Of a DNA stretch of 52,645 nt, positions 47,500 to 52,645 are shown in pieces. Positions within the stretch are counted from its first letter, which is position 1. Every line of letters starts with the position of its first letter. The notes beneath the pieces were generated by a model. It was not told the DNA's origin, did no database searches, and was given only the letters and a program-made list of their open reading frames with translations. This DNA is from an uncultured Planctomycetaceae bacterium. Lineage in GTDB: Bacteria; Planctomycetota; Planctomycetia; Pirellulales; Pirellulaceae. The stretch spans positions 1-52,645 of the forward strand of contig CAIPEB010000726.1 of assembly GCA_903863885.1 (NCBI GenBank), written 5' to 3'. Both the position numbers and the translations under genes were made by a program.

Positions 47500-47901
47500 C
47501 TATTCCGCCGTGTCCTCGCACAAGAGAACCCGACCGTCGCGCACGCGGCGAATGGCATCCAGAATGCGACCGATCGGGACGTTCTTGCTGAGGTGACCCG
47601 ATGCGCCGGCACTTAAGACCAGGTCGGCATGCACTTGGTCGGCGAAGAAGGACCAGACCAGAATCCTGACGGTTTGGTCGTGAGCCTTGATGCGTTCGAC
47701 CAATTCCAAGCCGTTGCTGGTTGGCAGCTGGATGTCCAGCACGACGACGTCGGGACGGAAAGCCTTCAGCATGATCATCGCCTGGGTCGCATCGGCTGCC
47801 TGGCCGCACACCGCCAAATCGGGCGCGGTGCGGAGGAATGCCGCCAGCCCCAAGCGGACTGTGGAATGATGATCAACGATTAAAACCTGCGTCGGCATCA
47901 C
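47500..47901 (-). CDS. Receiver-only response regulator, NarL-type, likely truncated
   Basis: The 133 residues (or 132 from the second Met) contain a complete receiver: VLIVDHHSTVRLGLAAFLR, VVVLDIQLPTSNG with the phospho-Asp, LVWSFFADQ and SAGASGHLSKNVP with the Lys. NarL family proteins continue with a LuxR HTH; here the frame ends at DTAE right after the receiver (stop near 47500). The sequence is so NarL-like that a lost HTH is the best reading. It may still act as a phosphate sink or dimerise. The only neighbours are remnants. Confidence 0.8.
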   Translation of the reverse strand: MMPTQVLIVDHHSTVRLGLAAFLRTAPDLAVCGQAADATQAMIMLKAFRPDVVVLDIQLPTSNGLELVERIKAHDQTVRILVWSFFADQVHADLVLSAGASGHLSKNVPIGRILDAIRRVRDGRVLLCEDTAE

Positions 47902-48075
47902 ACTGTCCTTATGATGCTGGTTCGTACTTCCATCGATCCGCCGGAGCGGCTATTCGTTGGTAGCAACTCGGGACTCCGTCGATAATGCTGCGCACGACAT
48001 GCGGCGTTGCGTCCTACTCGGCTGTTCAGTCAATCGGTGAGCACGCCACTCTCGGTGATAAAGCAAGACAGGCTG

Positions 48076-49863
48076 CTACGCACCGCCTGCCCGCGAAGGC
48101 ACGATGGTTTTGGGTGACGGCGAAATCGCTGGCTGAAGGGTAACCAGGAGAACTTCGAGACGATTCTGCAGGTTCCATTCCGGAGGCTGGAAGTAAAGAA
48201 ATGTCTGCTTGCCTTCAAATGGCTCAAAGCTAAGTCCAGAATACAAGAGACGCTCAAACCACGGACTGTCATCGAATCGTTCCCACGTTTGAATCCTCGC
48301 AGTTATCCGGTATCCGTGCACAAGCTTGAGTGTGTTTGTTAGGGTCACTGACACGGCAGTGAGCTTTCCTGCTTGTCTCACTTCATGCCCAACGCCGTTG
48401 GAAATGGGCACCTGGAGAGATTGATAGTGTGTCAATGGGGCCACTTCTCTCAGCTTGGACAGACACTGCAAGCGAGATCCTCGTGAGGTGCTCAACTCTC
48501 GGCAGAGTTGTAGATGGTGGGATACGTCGAAATACATGTATTCGAGTGATAGAACTGCATCAGACATGTCAAGGCTTTCCCCTGCGGCATTTCGAGGGGA
48601 CGGTTGTGCGCTGCTGAGCGCGGTCAACTCACTCTTATCAACTTCCGATGCGCCGAGGGCAAACGGCTCTCGACCGTCAGTAACAGCCGAGAAGGGATTT
48701 CTCGGCGCAAAAACTCCAGCGACCTTAGGGGCTGCCATAGGATAAACGACATCCTCCGCGAATGGTTGTCCTGCGATTGCCGCCCATGCCACGGCAGCGA
48801 ACGTCAGAATCGCGATAAAGGAAAAGGCACCGCCCCAAGACGCGAAGCGTGATGACGATTCGCAACCCGCGATTCGCCGAATTCGGGCCAACAGCGAACC
48901 GCCGTGCGCCGCTATGGAAAGCGCAGTCGGAGCGTTGAGATGTTCTTCGATCGCGAGCAGGGCTCGGCCGTATTCCGCACGATTGGCGGCTATTTCCATC
49001 GCTGCGTCGTCGCAGCAGTTTTCCCGCTCGATGCGAACCTGGCGCGAGAGCCACCAGACGGCCGGATGATAAAACAAGAGCGTCTCGACCACAGTCTGCA
49101 GCAGATTGACCAGGTAATCGTGGCGGCGAGCGTGCCACAGTTCATGGGCCAGAATCAATTCCAGTTGCGTTGGCGGCAGAGCCGTGACAACGCACGGCGG
49201 CAGCAGAACGACGGGGCGGAAATAACCGACAACCACTGGCGAACCGGCCAGCGCCGATTGCCGCACCGCGACCGCCCGCGCAAGCTGCAGTCGCTCGGCC
49301 ACACGTGCGGCCAGATTCTGCACCGCATCGGGGACGGATAAAGTACCCCGAATGCGAAGCTGCTGTACTCTGGCCCAACTCAACAATGGACGGAACGCCG
49401 CTGCCAAGACTCCGGCAAACCAGAGAACTACGATCTCAGGCAACCATGGCATAATCCGCTGTCGCACGGGAATCCACAGTGAGGCGACGATGCTTCGGAC
49501 AAATTCCAGCGGTTGAGCGTCTCGCTCGGCTTTCGCGGTTCGTTGGCCGGACAGTTGAGCTTCTCCTCCAGCGACAGCGTCCTTGATCAAGGCGGAGCTT
49601 GAAAGAGAGATGTTTGCAATGAACCTCGCGGCGATCGACTTTCCTTCGCCGGATGATTGCGAAAACCACGTTCCGATCGGCGCGGCAACCATCAGCGCCA
49701 GAGCGGCAAGTAGTACCAGATAGCGAGTATTGGCTGAGCAACGCTGCAGTGCCCGATGCAGCGTCAGCGCGAGTACAGCCAGCAGTGCAAGTTGCCACAG
49801 GGAATGAACCAGCAGCCAACCGACTTGTGTGATCCACGTCGCATGCGTCAAGAAGCCTGACAC
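48076..49863 (-). CDS. M56 family membrane peptidase (BlaR1/MecR1-like)
   Basis: The 595 residues have N-terminal membrane helices (about 14-35, 47-63 and 143-162), the zinc-peptidase motif HELWH at 240-244 (HExxH) with ENCCDDAAM at 281-289 as third-ligand region, and a helix near 345-363. The C-terminal region of about 230 residues is beta-rich, unlike the penicillin-binding domain of true BlaR1: no SxxK motif is visible. The family senses a signal outside and cleaves the BlaI repressor in the cytosol. The stop of blaI lies two bases upstream of this start, so the two are co-transcribed. Confidence 0.88.
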   Translation of the reverse strand: MSGFLTHATWITQVGWLLVHSLWQLALLAVLALTLHRALQRCSANTRYLVLLAALALMVAAPIGTWFSQSSGEGKSIAARFIANISLSSSALIKDAVAGGEAQLSGQRTAKAERDAQPLEFVRSIVASLWIPVRQRIMPWLPEIVVLWFAGVLAAAFRPLLSWARVQQLRIRGTLSVPDAVQNLAARVAERLQLARAVAVRQSALAGSPVVVGYFRPVVLLPPCVVTALPPTQLELILAHELWHARRHDYLVNLLQTVVETLLFYHPAVWWLSRQVRIERENCCDDAAMEIAANRAEYGRALLAIEEHLNAPTALSIAAHGGSLLARIRRIAGCESSSRFASWGGAFSFIAILTFAAVAWAAIAGQPFAEDVVYPMAAPKVAGVFAPRNPFSAVTDGREPFALGASEVDKSELTALSSAQPSPRNAAGESLDMSDAVLSLEYMYFDVSHHLQLCRELSTSRGSRLQCLSKLREVAPLTHYQSLQVPISNGVGHEVRQAGKLTAVSVTLTNTLKLVHGYRITARIQTWERFDDSPWFERLLYSGLSFEPFEGKQTFLYFQPPEWNLQNRLEVLLVTLQPAISPSPKTIVPSRAGGA

Positions 49864-49865
49864 GG

Positions 49866-50249
49866 CTACTTGCCCTCCATTTGGTCGAGCAGGCGGCGAA
49901 CTTCGTCCAATTCTTTTTTCGAGGCTCTGGTCGACGACAACGCCTGCAGTACCAGACTCATCGCGGAACCTTCGTAGACCCTCTCGATCAGATCGTCGAG
50001 CATCTTCTTCCCTGTTCTTGCCCGACTCGCTGCCGGCCGATAGATGTGAGGCTGGGCGTCCTCATCCCGCTTGACCAGTCCTTTTTGCAGCATCACGCTC
50101 AGCATTTTGACGGTGGTGGAGTAATTGGTCCCCTTCGCGGCTTCCAGCCGTTTGTGAATCTCGCGGACGGGGCTCGGCCCCAGCTCCCACAGAATCCGCA
50201 GGATCTGAATTTCGACCTCAGTGGGCTGTGATGATGGGGATCGCGGCAT
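49866..50249 (-). CDS. BlaI/MecI family transcriptional repressor
   Basis: ATG 50249 has AAAGGT about eight bases upstream; an in-frame TTG at 50267 is less likely. The 127 residues form a winged-helix domain (TEVEIQILRILWELGPSPVR, GTNYSTTVKMLSVMLQKGLV) and a dimerising tail. The repressor probably binds the palindromes at 50317-50394 upstream of its own promoter. The membrane peptidase gene follows two bases after its stop. The signal and other targets are unknown; similar pairs are abundant in planctomycetes and rarely tied to beta-lactams. Confidence 0.9.
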   Translation of the reverse strand: MPRSPSSQPTEVEIQILRILWELGPSPVREIHKRLEAAKGTNYSTTVKMLSVMLQKGLVKRDEDAQPHIYRPAASRARTGKKMLDDLIERVYEGSAMSLVLQALSSTRASKKELDEVRRLLDQMEGK

Positions 50250-50308
50250 AAGAGCGGACCTTTCCAATCGAGGCGAAGAACGTGGATTGACGATTACGCT
50301 AGAAGCGA

Positions 50309-50394
50309 CGGCACACGGCGAATATGTTCGCCGTGTACCGTGATAATAGCGAACCTGTTCGCTGCGTCAAGAACTTTTTTTGAATCGGTTCGCG
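50309..50394 (-). promoter_or_regulatory. blaI promoter with three phased operators
   Basis: For transcription toward blaI, -35 TTGACG (50365-50370) and -10 TATTAT (50343-50348) are 16 bases apart. Operators with the core GCGAA-N4-TTCGC: O1 GGCGAA-TATG-TTCGCC (50317-50332, arms extend to 50309-50340), O2 AGCGAA-CCTG-TTCGCT (50348-50363, inside the -35/-10 spacer), and degenerate O3 TTTGAA-TCGG-TTCGCG (50379-50394, upstream of -35). The centres are at 50324.5, 50355.5 and 50386.5, exactly 31 bp apart (three helical turns). O1 overlaps the expected start point. This fits cooperative repression by BlaI on its own operon. Confidence 0.72.
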
Positions 50395-50977
50395 AGCGTT
50401 TGGGTTGTCGGAAACGGAGTCTTCAGTCTCTGGAACGACCCGCTCGCGTTTCGTCCGTTCCCCATCGGCCGCGGACTTGAACTGCGCTGGAGCGACGAAG
50501 TCGACCGGTGCGAGGACGCCCGGTACTTGGAAATCACTGGCCAGACTTCAGACGAGGTGCTCGCCACACTCGACAAGGTGCCCGTCGATGCTAGAGATCA
50601 CCGGATCGCGATCCAATGAGCCGTCGCCATCTGCCTGTGATCCGGGGCGCCGGGCGGCGTGAGAGTTGCTGATCGCCGGAAGGTTGCGTTGCCGGTTTGG
50701 GCGCAGCCGGTGTCCTTGCCGGTTCTTGATCGTTCTGACGCGGATCTCCGTCCCTGGCGAGCCGACACTCCTCAAGGGGAGAGTGAATTTCCAAACACCA
50801 TCATGGACCGTGGCGTGAGGGCGGGCGGTACGGAACGCCTCGGAATCAGGACTGTCCCGCAGCATTTCACCCGGGTTCGATGGACAAAGGGTCACGCCGA
50901 AAGCCGCAGGGCCGCACCGGAAGACGCCATCTCGCGGCCGAATGTCCGATGATTCAAGCTACGTGCGGGCCTGCCGG
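50395..50977. other. 583-base gap without a confident gene
   Basis: A plus-strand frame 50380-50619 (starting TTG) encodes FPIGRGLELRWSDEVDRCED and similar protein-like text, but it has no ribosome binding site and begins within operator O3, so I do not call it. The minus strand downstream of the Gfo/Idh stub holds open frames with no homology. This stretch is where the rest of the Gfo/Idh gene (about 380 codons) would be expected and is missing. Confidence 0.35.
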
Positions 50978-51169
50978 TTAATCCTTACCCCGCCCGCCAA
51001 GACCGACCACAGCCATTTGAATTTCTTCGTTGGCCTCGTAGCCGAGTCCCTTGTTCCGAGCCAAGAGCAGAGGGGTTGCGGCCGCCGTCGCGACCAGGAA
51101 GTCACGCCGCGTCAGTCGCGCTCTTGCAGAAGAATCCCGCTGGACTTTTCCGTGCTTCGCCATCGCCAT
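50978..51169 (-). pseudogene. Truncated Gfo/Idh/MocA oxidoreductase (N-terminus only)
   Basis: ATG 51169, with GGGAG seven bases upstream, opens 63 codons: a twin-arginine signal (ARLTRRDFLVATAAATPLLL) and then EIQMAVVGLGGRGKD, the start of the NAD-binding Rossmann fold of exported Gfo/Idh oxidoreductases, followed at once by a stop. Family members are about 400-450 residues. The rest is not found in any frame of the next 500 bases. The gene is the neighbour of a divergent GntR regulator, an arrangement that often places the regulator next to its target. Confidence 0.78.
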
Positions 51170-51245
51170 GTGATGCTCCCTGTCAGTGTCGGGTTGTTGT
51201 CGGGCCGCCATGACGAAATCCGCACCGCTCGATTCGCGCCGCATA

Positions 51246-51258
51246 ATATATGATATAT
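51246..51258. promoter_or_regulatory. AT-rich palindrome between the Gfo/Idh stub and the GntR gene
   Basis: ATATAT-G-ATATAT is a perfect 6+1+6 inverted repeat in otherwise GC-rich DNA. It lies 77 bases before the Gfo/Idh ATG and 83 bases before the GntR start, the position of an operator for autoregulation by the GntR protein. The A/T run may also serve as a -10 element. Confidence 0.45.
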
Positions 51259-51340
51259 AATCGAAAAACTGACGCCGCAATCCGATACTCCGAGGAGCCC
51301 TCCGGTCTGGAAAACCCGTGCCTTCTTTGACGAGATAAGC

Positions 51341-52075
51341 ATGACCATTCAACGAGTGTCCATTTCACAGCAGATCCGAGAACACCTTCTGGATCGAATC
51401 GCGCGCGGCCGGATGCAGTCGGGAGACCGCGTCATCGAGGCACAGGTCGCGTCGGAAATGAACGTGAGCTCCATTCCGGTCCGCGAGGCCATCCGAGAGC
51501 TGGTTGCGATGGGGATCCTGCAGTCTGCCCCGCACCAGGGGGCGTGGGTCCGTAAAGTCAGTCTCCTCGAGACAATCCAGGCATTCGAAGTCCGTTCGGT
51601 GCTCGAGCCGCTTGCCGTGGAATCGGCGGCCGCGCGGTTCCAAGGGAAGTGCGATCGGCTGCGGCAGGTTGCGCAGCAGATTGTCGACTCGGCAAGAGCC
51701 CGCGATTTCGCGAGTTTCCAGCACCACAACCAAGTGTTCCACCGCACGATCGTGGAGGCATCGGACAACCAGGTGCTGCTGCGAGTTTGGGACTCGCTCG
51801 CCTTCGACGTCAGGACGCGTTTCACGATGGACTACCTCACCACGGTGGACCCCGTGGCCATTGCCCGCGAGCACAAGCCGATCGTCATCGCATTGGACCG
51901 CGGTGACGCGACGGAAGCGGCGGCGCTGCTCCGCTCGCATTCCCGAGGCCTGGTCGAGTACCTCCGCGGGCAATCAGCTCTTGATCGCGACCGTTCGGAG
52001 ACGCCGTGCGGACGGCCCGAGCGGGGCGGGCAGCGTCGCCGCAAGGAGTCAAGTGCAGTGAGCAAAAGAGGCTGA
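51341..52075 (+). CDS. GntR family regulator, FCD subgroup
   Basis: The 244 residues comprise a GntR winged helix (about 7-75; ISQQIREHLLDRIARGRMQS, EMNVSSIPVREAIRELVAMG) and an FCD ligand domain with the metal-ligand pattern (HHNQVFHRTIVEASDN, EHKPIVIALDRGD, LRSHSRGLVEYL). FCD regulators respond to sugar acids, lactate or other carboxylates. The Arg-rich C-terminal 30 residues look like an unstructured tail. It is divergent from the Gfo/Idh remnant and precedes the ThuA gene, so its effector is probably a sugar or sugar acid. Confidence 0.92.
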   Translation: MTIQRVSISQQIREHLLDRIARGRMQSGDRVIEAQVASEMNVSSIPVREAIRELVAMGILQSAPHQGAWVRKVSLLETIQAFEVRSVLEPLAVESAAARFQGKCDRLRQVAQQIVDSARARDFASFQHHNQVFHRTIVEASDNQVLLRVWDSLAFDVRTRFTMDYLTTVDPVAIAREHKPIVIALDRGDATEAAALLRSHSRGLVEYLRGQSALDRDRSETPCGRPERGGQRRRKESSAVSKRG

Positions 52076-52116
52076 AGCTGGGCAATCATTTGGTCCATAT
52101 TGCAGGAGTTTTCGCC

Positions 52117-52149
52117 ATGAGAACTCACCCCACGGAGCTCTCCCCATGA
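52117..52149 (+). CDS. Ten-residue leader peptide overlapping the ThuA start (putative)
   Basis: ATG 52117, seven bases after AGGAG, opens MRTHPTELSP and ends at TGA 52147-52149, which overlaps the ThuA ATG (52146) as ATGA. The ribosome binding site of the leader is better than that of ThuA, so ThuA may be translated by reinitiation. The peptide is too short to recognise and may be accidental. Confidence 0.35.
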   Translation: MRTHPTELSP

Positions 52150-52645
52150 GAATCTGGCACGTTTTCTCGGCCTTGGTGGTTTCCGTTCTGATTTCCTCTC
52201 TTGCGACGCCGGCTGAGGCCCAGGTCCCTCCGGAACACGCTGAGCAGATCCGCCGGGTGGCTCAAGAGGTCAAGGCAGCAGCAGCGCCCAAGAGGCCCCG
52301 CGTGGTGCTGATCTGGAACACACCAGCCCATTTAATGGATAAGGATCCGCACAAAGGCTATTGCATCCCGTACGGCGAGGAAGCAATGAAGGCCATCGGT
52401 GAGACGAGCGGGGCCTTCAAGCCTGTGGTGAGCGACGACCTCGCCCTGTTTGCTCCCGACAACCTGAAGCAGTTTGATGCGATCGTTCTCAACAACGCTT
52501 CAGGTTCTTGGATCACACCCACAGCGTCTGACCTGGCAAAGGATCCCCTGAAGAAACTGGGGGCCGACGCTCAGAGCGTCGAGGCCGAACTGCGCAAGAG
52601 CTTCGTCGATTTCGTGAAAAACGGCGGTGGTATCGTGTGCATCCA
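52146..52645 (+). CDS. Exported ThuA-like protein (partial, 3' end outside window)
   Basis: ATG 52146 is preceded by GGAG at 8-9 bases and opens a signal peptide (MRIWHVFSALVVSVLISSLA ending near TPAEAQ). The following 165 codons have the ThuA pattern: KRPRVVLIWNTPAHLMDKDP, FKPVVSDDLALFAPDNLKQF, DAIVLNNASG, and RKSFVDFVKNGGGIVCIH, the flavodoxin-like start of trehalose-utilisation-type glutamine amidotransferase relatives. The frame is open at the window edge. ThuA-like proteins in this group often stand next to Gfo/Idh genes and GntR regulators, as here. Confidence 0.85.
   Translation, partial: MRIWHVFSALVVSVLISSLATPAEAQVPPEHAEQIRRVAQEVKAAAAPKRPRVVLIWNTPAHLMDKDPHKGYCIPYGEEAMKAIGETSGAFKPVVSDDLALFAPDNLKQFDAIVLNNASGSWITPTASDLAKDPLKKLGADAQSVEAELRKSFVDFVKNGGGIVCI

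Overview
The window looks like accessory chromosome from a planctomycete, or a close relative within the Planctomycetes-Verrucomicrobia group. The reasons are indirect: GC-rich DNA, many Cys-type sulfatases and SGNH esterases, secreted glycoside hydrolases carrying DUF5703 and DUF4832, a Tat-exported Gfo/Idh remnant, a ThuA protein, and a BlaI/M56 peptidase pair. No rRNA, tRNA, CRISPR array or transposase gene was recognised, so the assignment rests on gene content only.

Layout. (1) 1-2629: the last 39 codons of an unidentified plus-strand gene face a hybrid-type sensor kinase that has lost its ATPase domain. (2) 2759-16345: a polysaccharide locus. On the minus strand lie three sulfatases, a uroporphyrinogen-decarboxylase-like protein, the L-rhamnose transporter RhaT, the rhamnose mutarotase RhaM, a large DUF5703 glycosidase and a sialate-O-acetylesterase-like esterase; a fourth sulfatase is divergent. 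Together they suggest uptake and processing of a sulfated, acylated, rhamnose-containing glycan. The catabolic genes rhaA/B/D are not here. (3) 16384-21653, plus strand: a membrane protein, rubrerythrin, an OFA-type transporter and three exported proteins, one of them a TrmO/TsaA domain with a signal peptide. (4) 21710-32184, minus strand: exported glycan-active proteins (lyase-like, GHL15-like, GH29, alpha/beta hydrolase, SGNH), a propeller protein, an ADP-ribosylglycohydrolase and a decayed flavodoxin gene. (5) 32484-36855, minus strand: a compact cluster of mostly cytosolic genes, several overlapping: GNAT, a methyltransferase fused to peptidyl-tRNA hydrolase 2, PhzF, an orphan, a HAD phosphatase, TspO and a 4-TM protein. 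(6) 37214-39586: a NarL-type two-component system, with a candidate operator in the divergent gap before an SGNH hydrolase. (7) 39779-46841: more exported glycan enzymes (DUF4832, CE4-like deacetylase, GH33 sialidase, alpha/beta hydrolase with an FnIII-like tail). (8) 46842-50394: a response regulator stub, a HigA/receiver mosaic, and an M56 peptidase with a BlaI repressor under a promoter that carries three operators spaced 31 bp apart. (9) 50978-52645: a truncated Gfo/Idh gene, a divergent GntR regulator and the start of a ThuA gene.

The most interesting items are the methyltransferase-Pth2 fusion, the phased BlaI-type operators, the exported TrmO domain, and several gene remnants (kinase, flavodoxin, HigA/receiver mosaic, Gfo/Idh) that point to repeated local rearrangement.
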